A DNA stretch of 64,000 nt from DASXRA01 sp036558905. Its GTDB lineage: Bacteria > Actinomycetota > Actinomycetes > Mycobacteriales > Jatrophihabitantaceae. Within the stretch, counting starts at the first letter, position 1. Every line of letters begins with the position of its first letter. The notes under the pieces are model-generated. The model ran no database searches. It saw only the letters and a program-made list of their open reading frames with translations, and was not told the DNA's origin. The position numbers and the translations under genes are program-made. Where the stretch lies: assembly GCA_036558905.1 (NCBI GenBank), contig DATBER010000032.1, forward strand, positions 1 to 64,000, written 5' to 3'. Of this stretch, positions 41,028 to 50,424 are shown piece by piece.

Positions 41028-43214
41028 CTAGGTCGAGGCGTCGCGCAGGCTCGCGGCGACGTGGGCCGGGACTACCTCGTAGCGGGCGAACTCGCGGGCG
41101 AAGCGCCCGGTACCCGCGGTGAGCGAGCGCAGCGTGATCGCGTAGCGGGTCAGTTCGGCGTCGGGCACCTCGGCGTGGACGATCGTGCGCTCCATGCCGG
41201 TGGGCGCGCTGGCGTCGGGCTCGGTGCCGGTGACCCGGCCGCGGCGTCCCGACAGGTCGGACATGACCGCGCCGACGTACGTGTCCGGCACGGTGATGTC
41301 CACGGTGGCCAGCGGCTCGAGCAGCGACACCGACCCGGCCGCCGCGGCGTCCTTGACGGCCAGGCTGCCGGCCGTCTGGAAGGCCGCGTCCGAGGAGTCG
41401 ACGCTGTGCGCCTTGCCGTCGACCAGCGTGACCCGCACGTCGACCACCGGCACGTGGTCGTTGTCCAGCCCGCTGTCCAACTGGGCGCGCACGCCCTTCT
41501 CGACCGAGCTGATGAACTGCGACGGCACGGCGCCGCCGACGACCTTCTCGGCGAACTGCACGCCCTCGCCCCGGCCCAGCGGCGTCACGACCACGTCGCA
41601 CACGGCGTACTGGCCGTGCCCGCCCGACTGCTTCACCAGCCGGCCGTGTCCGCGGGCCTCGGCAGTGAACGTCTCGCGCACGGCAACGCGCAACGGCACG
41701 GTTTCGACGTGCGCGCCGGTGGCCCGCAGCCGGTCGAGCACCACGTCCGCGTGTGCCTCGCCGAGGCACCACAGCACGAGCTGGCCGGTCTCGGCCTGGC
41801 GCTCGACGCGCACCGTCGGATCGCCCGCGGTCAGCCGGCCCAGCGCCTTGGCCAGCGCGTCCTCGTCGGCCCGCGTCGCCGCCTGCACGGCCACCGGCAG
41901 CAGCGGCTCGGGCATCTCCCACGGCTCGATCAGCAGCGGGGTGGCCTTGGCCGAGACGGTGTCCCCGGTCTCGGCCGTGCCCAGCCGGGCGATGGCGCAC
42001 ATGTCGCCGGCCACCGCCCGCTCGATGGGCCGCAGCGTCGAGCCGAGCGGGGAGAAGATCTGCCCGACCCGCTCGTCGGTGTCGTGGTCGGGGTGCCCGC
42101 GCTGCTCGCCGCCGTGCCCGGACACGTGCACCGCCGTCTCGGGCACGAGCGTGCCGGAGAACAGCCGAACGATGGACAGCCGGCCCAGGTAGGGGTCGAC
42201 CGTGGTCCGCACGATCTCGCCCAGCAGGGGGCCGTCGGCCGCGCACTCGCTGACCTCGGCCGAGGCGCCGTAGAGCGCCATGCTGGCCGGCGGGTCCAGC
42301 TCGGTCGGCGACGGGAACGCACCGGTCAGCAGCTCCAGCAGCTCGGCCAGGCCCAGTCCGGTCGAGGCGCACACCGGCAGCACGGGGTAGAACGTGCCGC
42401 GCGCGACCGCCGTCTCCAGGTCGTCGATCAGCACGTCGGTCTCGATCTGCTCGCCGCCCAGGTAGCGGTCCAGCAGCGTCTCGTCCTCGCTGTTGTTGAT
42501 GATCGCCTCGATCAGCGCCGCCCGGGCCGACTCGACGTCGTCGTCCACGGCCACGTCGTCGGAGTAGGGCGTCTGCTTGGGCGGGTATCCGGCCGAGTAG
42601 TCGTAGACGGTCTCGGTGAGCAGGCCGACCAGAGCGTGCGGCGGCTCCTCGGGTCCGCCGCCGACGGTGAGGTACAGCGGCAGCACGGCCTGCCCGTCGG
42701 CGCCGCCGAACACCCTCTGGGCCGCGGCCAGCGCCGAGCTGAGCGAAGCTCGTGGCGCGTCCAGCTTGGTGACGAGGACGGCCCGCGGCGTACCCAGCCG
42801 GGCGCACTCCTCCCAGATCGACACCGTGATGGGGTCGATGTCGTCGGTGGCCGGCACCACGAACAGCGCCGCGTCGGCCGCCCGCAACCCGGCGCGTAGT
42901 TCGCCGGTGAAGTCCGGATAGCCGGGCGTGTCGAGCAGGTTGATGACGACGTCGTCGTGGCGCAGCGGGCACACCGAGAGGACGACAGAGCGCTGCTGGG
43001 ACACCTCGACCGGGTCGGCGTCGCTGACGGTGGTGCCGTCGGCGACCGTGCCCGCCCGTCCGATCGTGCCCGTGGCGGCGAGCAGGGACTCGACCAGCGT
43101 GGTCTTGCCGGCGGCGGAGTGGCCGACGAGCGCGACATTGCGGATCTTCTCCGGGCGGTCGGCGGTCTCGATTGCGGCCACCGCGGTTTTCGTCGCGGTC
43201 TTCTTCGTCGACAT
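41028..43214 (-). CDS. Elongation factor G-like protein EF-G2
   Basis: A 728-residue translational GTPase paralogue. After a 25-residue Lys/Thr/Ala-rich leader come VALVGHSAAGKTTLVESLL (G1), LLDTPGYPDFTGELRAGLRAADAAL (G3), VTKLDAPRAS (G4), domain II with GDMCAIARLGTAETGDTV and domains III-V ending VVPAHVAASLRDAS. The P-loop has AA where canonical EF-G has D-A, and switch I is shortened. Actinobacterial EF-G2 proteins are not the main elongation factor; their role is unresolved. ATG at 43214 with AGAGGA 7 nt upstream. Divergent from pgsA. Confidence 0.93.
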   Translation of the reverse strand: MSTKKTATKTAVAAIETADRPEKIRNVALVGHSAAGKTTLVESLLAATGTIGRAGTVADGTTVSDADPVEVSQQRSVVLSVCPLRHDDVVINLLDTPGYPDFTGELRAGLRAADAALFVVPATDDIDPITVSIWEECARLGTPRAVLVTKLDAPRASLSSALAAAQRVFGGADGQAVLPLYLTVGGGPEEPPHALVGLLTETVYDYSAGYPPKQTPYSDDVAVDDDVESARAALIEAIINNSEDETLLDRYLGGEQIETDVLIDDLETAVARGTFYPVLPVCASTGLGLAELLELLTGAFPSPTELDPPASMALYGASAEVSECAADGPLLGEIVRTTVDPYLGRLSIVRLFSGTLVPETAVHVSGHGGEQRGHPDHDTDERVGQIFSPLGSTLRPIERAVAGDMCAIARLGTAETGDTVSAKATPLLIEPWEMPEPLLPVAVQAATRADEDALAKALGRLTAGDPTVRVERQAETGQLVLWCLGEAHADVVLDRLRATGAHVETVPLRVAVRETFTAEARGHGRLVKQSGGHGQYAVCDVVVTPLGRGEGVQFAEKVVGGAVPSQFISSVEKGVRAQLDSGLDNDHVPVVDVRVTLVDGKAHSVDSSDAAFQTAGSLAVKDAAAAGSVSLLEPLATVDITVPDTYVGAVMSDLSGRRGRVTGTEPDASAPTGMERTIVHAEVPDAELTRYAITLRSLTAGTGRFAREFARYEVVPAHVAASLRDAST

Positions 43215-43379
43215 AGAGCATCCTCTCGCTGTCACCGGTTCTTGCCCGCGCGCACACGAGGCGTTCTCGCATTCGACACCTATCCGGGGCGTGCGACAAG
43301 CACATCGGCAAGATCGGACGAGTCGGCCGCTATCGTGAGCGCGCGCCCCGTAGCGACCGTTAGCGAGGACAGCCCAGCC

Positions 43380-44015
43380 GTGCTCAACATTCACGCCCGC
43401 GAGTGGGTGTCGAAGACGATCAACCCGCTCGGCGTCCGGCTGGCCCGGGCCGGCATCACGCCGGACCAGATCACGGTCGTCGGCACGGTCGGGGCGACCG
43501 CTGCCGCGCTGATCTTCTTCACCCAGGGCTGGTGGTTCTCCGGGACGATGCTCATCTGGGGCTTCGTCATGCTCGACGTGCTCGACGGCGCGGTCGCCCG
43601 GGCCGGCGGCACGTCGTCCAAGTTCGGCGCCGTGCTGGACTCGACGTGTGATCGCCTCGTCGACGCGGCGGTGTTCGCCTCGATCGCGTGGTTCTACACC
43701 CGGCACGACCAGCCGTGGATGGTGGCCGGCTGCCTGCTGTGCCTGGTGCTCGGCTCGCTGACCTCCTACATCCGGGCCCGGGCCGAGGGCGTGGGCCTCA
43801 ACGCCACGGTGGGCATCGCCGAGCGGGCCGAGCGGCTGATCATCATCCTGGTCGGCACGGGGCTGTCCGGCGAGCACCTGCGCGTCCCGTACGTGCAGGC
43901 GATTGCGGTGTGGGTGCTGGTCGCCGCCTCGACGATCACCGTGGCCCAGCGGCTCGCTACGGTATGGCGGCAGTCCCGGGCACAGCAGCAGGCGGAGAAG
44001 GAGGGCACGGCGTGA
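43380..44015 (+). CDS. pgsA: Phosphatidylinositol phosphate synthase (CDP-alcohol phosphatidyltransferase)
   Basis: About 211 residues with six helices. The CDP-alcohol signature DVLDGAVARAGGTSSKFGAVLDSTCDR (Asp-x2-Asp-Gly-x2-Ala-Arg-x8-Gly-x3-Asp-x3-Asp) is complete. Joins CDP-diacylglycerol and inositol phosphate to start PIM lipids. The call of this substrate rests on its operon with a PIM acyltransferase and pimA, the same order as in mycobacteria. GTG at 43380 was chosen with GAGGAC about 10 nt upstream; in-frame GTG 43335 is an alternative. Confidence 0.93.
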   Translation: MLNIHAREWVSKTINPLGVRLARAGITPDQITVVGTVGATAAALIFFTQGWWFSGTMLIWGFVMLDVLDGAVARAGGTSSKFGAVLDSTCDRLVDAAVFASIAWFYTRHDQPWMVAGCLLCLVLGSLTSYIRARAEGVGLNATVGIAERAERLIIILVGTGLSGEHLRVPYVQAIAVWVLVAASTITVAQRLATVWRQSRAQQQAEKEGTA

Positions 44016-44950
44016 AAGTCGCCGACCTGCAGGCGCGCGCCGTCGATCTGGGGTTCGCTGCGGGGTGGGGAGCGGTCAAGGCGCTGCCCTCGCCGTTCGC
44101 CAGCCGGGCCTTCCGGACCGTCGCCGACATCGCGTCGAGCCGCAACGGCAAGGGCACCCAGCAGCTGCGCAAGAACCTGCGCCGGGTCGTACCCCAGGCC
44201 ACCGAGACCGAGCTGGACGAACTGGTCGGCGAGGCGCTGCGTTCCTACGCCCGGTATTGGCTGGAGACCTTCCGGCTGCCTCGGATGGACCGCCCGACGA
44301 TCGTCGCCCGGGCCGACGCCCAGACGACCGGGGCTGAGCACATCCACGCCGCGGGCCGGGCCGGCAAGGGTTTCATCCTGGCCCTGCCGCACATGGGCAA
44401 CTGGGACGTGGCCGCGATCTGGCTGGTCGCCCAGGGCTACCCGTTCACCACCGTCGCCGAGCGGCTCAAGCCCGAGTCGCTGTTCGACCGGTTCGTCGCC
44501 TACCGCGAGAGCCTCGGCATGGAGGTGCTGCCGCTGACCGGGGGCGCGGCCCCGCCGGCCGAGGCGCTGGCCAACCGGCTGCGCGACGGGCGGGCGGTGT
44601 GCCTGGTCGCCGACCGCGACCTGTCCCGCAACGGCGTCGAGGTCGAGTTCTTCGGCGAGGCCACCCGGATGCCCGGCGGTCCGGCGCTGCTCGCGGCCAC
44701 CACCGGCGCGACGCTGCTGCCGGTCGCGCTCTGGTTCACCGCGGACGGCGGCTGGGGCCAGTGGATCGGCGAGGCGGTGCAGCTGGAGGGTCGGCGCCTG
44801 GCCGAAAAGGTCCGGTCGGGCACCCAGGCCTTGGCCTCTGCGTTCGAGAAGGAGATCAGGCAGCACCCGGCCGACTGGCACATGCTGCAGAAGCTGTGGC
44901 TGTCTGACCTGTCCGCGCGCACCGCCGCGCTGAACGGCCATAGACCGTAG
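44012..44950 (+). CDS. Phosphatidylinositol mannoside acyltransferase (LpxL family)
   Basis: A 312-residue membrane-associated acyltransferase. ILALPHMGNWDVAA holds the catalytic HxxxxD/E-type motif, VCLVADRDLSRNGVEVEFFGE and MPGGPALLAATTGATLLPVAL the acyl-CoA and substrate strands. In mycobacteria the equivalent (PatA) acylates the mannose of PIM1/PIM2. GTG start overlaps pgsA by 4 bp, and pimA follows 15 bp later. Confidence 0.93.
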   Translation: MKVADLQARAVDLGFAAGWGAVKALPSPFASRAFRTVADIASSRNGKGTQQLRKNLRRVVPQATETELDELVGEALRSYARYWLETFRLPRMDRPTIVARADAQTTGAEHIHAAGRAGKGFILALPHMGNWDVAAIWLVAQGYPFTTVAERLKPESLFDRFVAYRESLGMEVLPLTGGAAPPAEALANRLRDGRAVCLVADRDLSRNGVEVEFFGEATRMPGGPALLAATTGATLLPVALWFTADGGWGQWIGEAVQLEGRRLAEKVRSGTQALASAFEKEIRQHPADWHMLQKLWLSDLSARTAALNGHRP

Positions 44951-44965
44951 TAGACACTGGACTCA

Positions 44966-46084
44966 ATGCGTATCGGCATCGTCTGCCCGTACTCCTGGGA
45001 CATCCCGGGGGGCGTGCAGGCGCACGTACGCGACCTGGCCGAGCAGCTGCTGGAGCTGGGTCATCGGGTGTCGGTGCTCGCCCCCGGCGACGACGACACC
45101 CCGGACCTGCCGCCCTACGTGGTCACCGCCGGGCGGGCCGTCCCGATCCCGTACAACGGCTCGGTCGCCCGGCTGCAGTTCGGCCTGCTGTCGGCCACCC
45201 GGGTCCGGCGCTGGCTGCGCGACGGCGCCTTCGACGTGGTACACGTGCACGAGCCGGCCCCGCCCAGCTTGTCGCTGCTGGCCTGCATGATCCACGACGG
45301 CCCGCTGGTCGCCACGTTCCACGCCGCCATGACCCGCTCGCGCTGGCTGTCGATGCTCGACACGGTGCTGCAGCCGTTCCTGGAGAAGCTGTCCGGGCGC
45401 ATCGCCGTGTCCGACGCCGCCCGCAAGGTGATCGTCGAGCACCTGGGCGCCGATGCCGTAGTGATCCCCAACGGCGTTGCCGTGTCGCACTACACGGGCG
45501 CGCAGCCGCTGCCCGGCTATCCGCGCGAGGGTGGCACGGTCGGGTTCATCGGCCGCTTCGACGAGCCGCGCAAGGGCATGGACGTGCTGGTGCCCGCCCT
45601 CGAGCAGCTGGCCCGGCAGCGTCCCGGGCTGCGGCTGCTGGTGGCCGGGCGGGGCGAGGCCGGCGAGTTCCTCGACGGCGTGCCGAGGATCCTGCGCGAC
45701 CGCATCGACCTGATGGGCCAGGTCAGCGAGCACGACAAGGCCCGCATGCTCAAGAGCGTCGACGTGTACTGCGCACCGAACACCGGCCAGGAGAGCTTCG
45801 GCATCATCCTGCTCGAGGCGATGGCGGCCCGGACCCCGATCGTGGCCAGCGACCTCGAGGCGTTCAAGCGGGTGCTCGGCGGGGGAGTGGCCGGGGAGCT
45901 GTTCCCCATCGGTGACTCCGCGGCGCTGGCCGTCCAGCTGGCCCGGGTGCTCGACGACCGAGGGCTGGCCGGGCGGCTGGTCGACGCCGGCACCCGGGCG
46001 GTGCAACCGTTCGACTGGCCCGTCGTGGTCAGGGAAGTGCTGCGCGTCTACGAGCTGGCCATCGCCGGTGCCGGTACCGGCTGA
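44966..46084 (+). CDS. pimA: Phosphatidyl-myo-inositol mannosyltransferase
   Basis: A 372-residue GT4 glycosyltransferase. IVCPYSWDIPGGVQAHVRDLAEQL forms the acceptor-side Rossmann start (GGVQ loop), VVHVHEPAPPSLSLL and ATFHAAMTRSRWLS follow, then GFIGRFDEPRKGMDVL and the EX7E site in APNTGQESFGIILLEAMAA that binds GDP-mannose. It adds the first mannose to phosphatidylinositol on the cytosolic face. Third gene of the PIM operon. Confidence 0.96.
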   Translation: MRIGIVCPYSWDIPGGVQAHVRDLAEQLLELGHRVSVLAPGDDDTPDLPPYVVTAGRAVPIPYNGSVARLQFGLLSATRVRRWLRDGAFDVVHVHEPAPPSLSLLACMIHDGPLVATFHAAMTRSRWLSMLDTVLQPFLEKLSGRIAVSDAARKVIVEHLGADAVVIPNGVAVSHYTGAQPLPGYPREGGTVGFIGRFDEPRKGMDVLVPALEQLARQRPGLRLLVAGRGEAGEFLDGVPRILRDRIDLMGQVSEHDKARMLKSVDVYCAPNTGQESFGIILLEAMAARTPIVASDLEAFKRVLGGGVAGELFPIGDSAALAVQLARVLDDRGLAGRLVDAGTRAVQPFDWPVVVREVLRVYELAIAGAGTG

Positions 46085-46096
46085 ACGGGTACGTCC

Positions 46097-46102
46097 TAGG
46101 CT
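46097..46102 (+). promoter_or_regulatory. -10 box (TAGGCT) of the LemA-like gene
   Basis: TAGGCT is 8 nt before the ATG at 46111 with no ribosome site: a probable leaderless start, separating this gene from the PIM operon. Confidence 0.45.
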
Positions 46103-46110
46103 GTGCACCC

Positions 46111-46692
46111 ATGTTGAACGCCGGCTGGCTCATCGCCGCGGTCGTGGTGGCCGTCCTGCTGACCAGCTGGATCACCTTCACCCTCACCCGGCTGGACCGG
46201 CTGCACGCCCGCGTCGACGCCGCCCAGGCCGCCCTGGACGCCCAGCTCGTGCGCCGCGCCGCCGCCCTGCTGCACGTGGCCGAGTCCGCGGACGGCACGC
46301 TGGGAGACGACGAGCGGGCCCACCTGGAGCGGGTGAGCGAGGACGCGCTCAACGCCTCGCTGGACGACCGGGAGACCGCCGAGAACGCCGTCGGCCGGGC
46401 GATGGTCGAGCTGTCCGGCCGGCACGCCGACCTGTCCCGGGCTGCTGTCGAGGAACTGCACGAGGCCGGCACCCGCGTGCTGATCGCCCGGCGCTTCTAC
46501 AACGACGCCGTCCGCGACACGCGCGCCCTGCGCGGCCGCCGCATGCCGCGGCTGCTGCACCTGGCCGGGCGCCGCGACATGCCCCAGTTCTTCGACATAG
46601 ACGACACGTTGCCCGTCTACGATCCGCCGGACGTAGACCCCACCGACCGAGCCGATGACGGCTCGACATCCGAGGAGGAGATCAGCCGGTGA
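46111..46692 (+). CDS. LemA-like membrane-anchored protein
   Basis: A 193-residue protein: one N-terminal transmembrane helix (residues about 4-28), then a long helical region beginning LDRLHARVDAAQAALDAQLVRRAAALL and closing with VLIARRFYNDAVRDTRALRG, the LemA-type ARRFYND motif, and an acidic tail. LemA proteins are N-out helical-bundle membrane proteins of unknown role. A gene of this type follows pimA in several actinobacteria. Its stop overlaps the GTG of the DUF3048 gene. Confidence 0.8.
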   Translation: MLNAGWLIAAVVVAVLLTSWITFTLTRLDRLHARVDAAQAALDAQLVRRAAALLHVAESADGTLGDDERAHLERVSEDALNASLDDRETAENAVGRAMVELSGRHADLSRAAVEELHEAGTRVLIARRFYNDAVRDTRALRGRRMPRLLHLAGRRDMPQFFDIDDTLPVYDPPDVDPTDRADDGSTSEEEISR

Positions 46693-47792
46693 GTTTCGGC
46701 GAACGCTTGGCCGCCCTGTCCGCTCGACAGAAGCTGGCCGCGGGCGTGGCCGCAGTAGTGGTCGTCGCCGGGGGGACGGCGGGCGGGCTCGCCGCCGCGA
46801 GCGGCAGCCCCAAGCACGAGGCCGCGCCGGCCCCGCCCCCACCGACCACGGCCACGCCGACCCCGAAGCCCAAGCCGAAGCCGAAGCCGAAGCCCAAGCC
46901 GAAGCCCAAGCCCAAGCCGCCCGCGGTCAACCCGCTCACCGGTCAGGGGCCGGTGCCCAGGGGCGCGGTCGTCGCGGTCAAGATCGACGACACGGCGAGC
47001 GGCCGCCCGCAACGCGGCGTCGACCAGGCCGACATCGTCTACGTCGAGCAGGCCGAGGGTGGGCTCACCCGGTTGGTCGCGGTGTTCGCGACGAAGCACC
47101 CGGTGGTCGAGGCGGTGCGCAGTGTGCGGACCAGCGATCCCGAGCTGCTCGCCCAGTACGGGCCGATCACGCTGGTGGCCTCAGGCGGGGGCGGCGACTC
47201 GCTGCCCACCCTGGACCGGTCGAAGCTGCACTCGGTGATCAACGACCGGGGTGGGGTCGGCTTCAACCGCGACGGCGGGCGGCCGGTGCCCTACAACCTC
47301 ACCTCGAACCTGGCCCAGGTCAGCGCGGCGGCGCACGAGGGGCGAGCCAAGAGCATCGGCTTCACCTGGTCGACGAAGGTGAGCGGGTACCACGCGCGCC
47401 CGGGTGGGCAGGTCCAGACCGTGGTCGGCGGCACGGCGGTGGACTTCAAGTGGGACCCCGCGTCGCGGCGCTACCACCGGCTGATCGGCGGATCGCAGCA
47501 GATCGCGGCGGACGGCCGCGCGATGTCCACCCCGAACGTGATCGTCCAGTACTGCAGCGTCACGGTGCACCCCGGAGACGTCGACACGGCCGGCAACCCG
47601 GCGCAGTACACGCACTCGGTCGGTCGCGGCAAGGTCGCCGTGTTCCGCAACGGGCGCCGCATCGACGGCACCTGGTCACGGGCGGCGACCGGCTCGGGCA
47701 CGTCGCTGAAGGACGCCCGCGGCCACCCGATTCCGCTCGCTCCGGGCGGCGCGTGGGTGATCCTCGTGGCCAACGGCGCCGCGCTGTCCTGA
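46689..47792 (+). CDS. Secreted DUF3048 domain protein with Lys-Pro repeat
   Basis: A 367-residue exported protein. A membrane segment (residues about 15-36) is followed by a Pro/Thr linker and nine uninterrupted Lys-Pro dipeptides (residues 59-77), then the DUF3048 region (NPLTGQGPV; VAVKIDDTASGRPQRGVDQADIVYVEQAEGGLTRLVAVF in parts; QYGPITLVASGGGGD; YCSVTVHPGD) to the end. The KP stretch is probably an extended wall-spanning or anionic-polymer-binding linker. DUF3048 function is unknown (YerB-like lipoproteins). GTG overlaps the LemA-like gene. Confidence 0.88.
   Translation: MSFGERLAALSARQKLAAGVAAVVVVAGGTAGGLAAASGSPKHEAAPAPPPPTTATPTPKPKPKPKPKPKPKPKPKPPAVNPLTGQGPVPRGAVVAVKIDDTASGRPQRGVDQADIVYVEQAEGGLTRLVAVFATKHPVVEAVRSVRTSDPELLAQYGPITLVASGGGGDSLPTLDRSKLHSVINDRGGVGFNRDGGRPVPYNLTSNLAQVSAAAHEGRAKSIGFTWSTKVSGYHARPGGQVQTVVGGTAVDFKWDPASRRYHRLIGGSQQIAADGRAMSTPNVIVQYCSVTVHPGDVDTAGNPAQYTHSVGRGKVAVFRNGRRIDGTWSRAATGSGTSLKDARGHPIPLAPGGAWVILVANGAALS
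46863..46919 (+). repeat. Hexamer repeat AAGCCS encoding (Lys-Pro)9
   Basis: Nine tandem copies of AAG-CCC or AAG-CCG within the DUF3048 gene. The third position alternates irregularly, so it is partly degenerate; slippage could still change its length in frame. Confidence 0.9.
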
Positions 47793-47860
47793 CCCGAGCG
47801 GTAGGCCGGGCCGGGCCATCGATGAGGTAACGGCCCGGCGGCCGGCCTCCGCGCCGACCC

Positions 47861-47866
47861 TAGAAT
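47861..47866 (+). promoter_or_regulatory. -10 box (TAGAAT) of pdxS, leaderless start
   Basis: TAGAAT is followed by 7 nt and the pdxS ATG. No ribosome site is present. One of the best -10 matches in the window. Confidence 0.6.
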
Positions 47867-47873
47867 TGGCGGC

Positions 47874-48782
<909 letters not shown>

Positions 48783-48784
48783 CG

Positions 48785-49042
48785 ATGTGCCGCAACATCC
48801 AGACGCTGCGCCCGCCGTTCGTCGAGAACGTCACCGACTACGACATCGAGGCGGCCGCGCTGCAGTACGTGCGCAAGATCGCCGGCATGCGGGCGCCGTC
48901 GGCGGCCAACGCCGAGGCGTTCCAGCAGGCCGTCGACTCCGTGGCCGCCGCCACCTCGCAGTTGCTCGACAGCCTGGTGCTGCGACCCTCGACGTCCAAG
49001 CACGCGAAACCGGTCGCCAACGCGACCGCGCACCGGCACTGA
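48785..49042 (+). CDS. DUF2277 family protein
   Basis: An 85-residue protein with the family opening MCRNIQTLRPPF and the helical segment DYDIEAAALQYVRKIAGMRAPS. It lies 2 bp after pdxS and 1 bp before pdxT, so it is cotranscribed with vitamin B6 synthesis. Its function is unknown; the position hints at a PLP-linked or accessory role, but the family also occurs away from pdx genes. Confidence 0.88.
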   Translation: MCRNIQTLRPPFVENVTDYDIEAAALQYVRKIAGMRAPSAANAEAFQQAVDSVAAATSQLLDSLVLRPSTSKHAKPVANATAHRH

Positions 49043-49043
49043 C

Positions 49044-49649
49044 GTGCCTCTGACCATCGGCGTGCTCGCCCTGCAGGGCGATGTCCGCGAGCACCTCGCT
49101 GCGTTGCGGGCGGCCGGCTGCGCGGCCGTGCCCGTGCGCCGCGTGTCCGAGCTGGAGGCGGTCGACGGGTTGGTGCTGCCCGGCGGGGAGTCGACCACCA
49201 TCGTCAAGCTGGCCCGCACTTTCGACCTGCTCGAACCGCTCCGGGCGCGAATCAAGGAGGGGCTGCCGGTCTACGGCTCGTGCGCCGGCATGATCCTGCT
49301 GGCCGACCGCATCGTCGACGGCACCGCCGATCAGGAGACGTTCGGCGGCCTGGACGTCACCGTGCGCCGGAACGCCTTCGGGCGGCAGGTCGATTCGTTC
49401 GAGGAGGACGTCGTCGTCGAGGGCCTCGAAGGCGGCCCCGTACACGCCGTCTTCATCCGGGCACCGTGGGTCGAATCGGTCGGCCCCGCGGCCACGCCGC
49501 TCGCCGCCGTTACCACCGGCCCGGCCGCCGGTAAGATCGTGGCAGTTCGCCAGCAGCAGTTGCTGGCCACGTCGTTCCATCCGGAGCTGATGGGCGACGG
49601 ACGCGTTCACGCGTACTTCTGCGACATGGTGAGGACTGCAAGATCGTGA
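49044..49649 (+). CDS. pdxT: Pyridoxal 5'-phosphate synthase, glutaminase subunit
   Basis: A 201-residue class I amidotransferase. IGVLALQGDVREHL start, LPGGESTTI, nucleophile Cys in YGSCAGMILLAD (near residue 78), VRRNAFGRQVDSFEED and TSFHPELMGD (His-Glu) are intact. Feeds ammonia to PdxS. GTG start 1 bp after the DUF2277 stop. Confidence 0.97.
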   Translation: MPLTIGVLALQGDVREHLAALRAAGCAAVPVRRVSELEAVDGLVLPGGESTTIVKLARTFDLLEPLRARIKEGLPVYGSCAGMILLADRIVDGTADQETFGGLDVTVRRNAFGRQVDSFEEDVVVEGLEGGPVHAVFIRAPWVESVGPAATPLAAVTTGPAAGKIVAVRQQQLLATSFHPELMGDGRVHAYFCDMVRTARS

Positions 49650-49659
49650 AGGACCGGGC

Positions 49660-50409
49660 ATGAGCGGCCACTCGAAATGGGCCACGACCAAGCACAAGAA
49701 GGCGGTGATCGACGCCAAGCGGGGCAAGCTCTTCGCGAAGTTGATCAAGAACATCGAGGTCGCGGCCCGCACCGGCGGTGGTGACCCCGACGGCAACCCG
49801 ACCCTGTACGACGCCATCCAGAAGGCTCGCAAGAACTCGGTCCCGATCGACAACATCGACCGCGCCGTCAAGCGCGGCTCGGGCGCCGAGGCCGGCGGCT
49901 CGGACTGGCAGACGATCATGTACGAGGGCTACGGCCCGAACGGGGTCGCGATCCTCGTCGAGTGCCTGACCGACAACCGCAACCGGGCCGCGGGCGAGGT
50001 GCGCACCGCGATGACCCGCAACGGCGGCTCGATGGCCGACCCCGGTTCGGTGTCGTACCTGTTCTCGCGCAAGGGCGTGGTGATGGTGCCCAAGGAGGGG
50101 ACCACCGAGGACGACGTGCTGGCCGCTGTGCTCGACGCCGGCGCCGAGGAGGTCAACGACCTCGGCGAGGAACTCGAGGTGCTCAGCGAGGCCGGCGACC
50201 TGGTGCCGGTGCGCACCGCGCTGCAGAACGCGGGCATCGACTACGAGTCGGCCGAGGCGTCGTTCGTGCCCAGCGTGCAGGTGCCGCTGGACGAGGACGG
50301 CGCGCGCAAGGTATTCCGGCTGATCGACGCACTCGAGGACAGCGACGACGTGCAGAACGTCTACGCCAACTTCGACGTCAGCGACGAGGTGATGGCGGCC
50401 GTCGGCTAG
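49660..50409 (+). CDS. yebC: YebC/PmpR family protein
   Basis: A 249-residue protein with the invariant start MSGHSKWATTKHKKAVIDAKRGKLFAKL, then YEGYGPNGVAILVECLTDNRNR and the three-domain layout ending DVQNVYANFD. YebC-type proteins act as DNA-binding regulators or, as recently shown for relatives, help translation of proline stretches; which applies here is unknown. AAGGA ribosome site about 7 nt upstream. Its place upstream of ruvCAB is conserved in actinobacteria. Confidence 0.96.
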   Translation: MSGHSKWATTKHKKAVIDAKRGKLFAKLIKNIEVAARTGGGDPDGNPTLYDAIQKARKNSVPIDNIDRAVKRGSGAEAGGSDWQTIMYEGYGPNGVAILVECLTDNRNRAAGEVRTAMTRNGGSMADPGSVSYLFSRKGVVMVPKEGTTEDDVLAAVLDAGAEEVNDLGEELEVLSEAGDLVPVRTALQNAGIDYESAEASFVPSVQVPLDEDGARKVFRLIDALEDSDDVQNVYANFDVSDEVMAAVG

Positions 50410-50424
50410 CCCGGCCGCCCCCGC

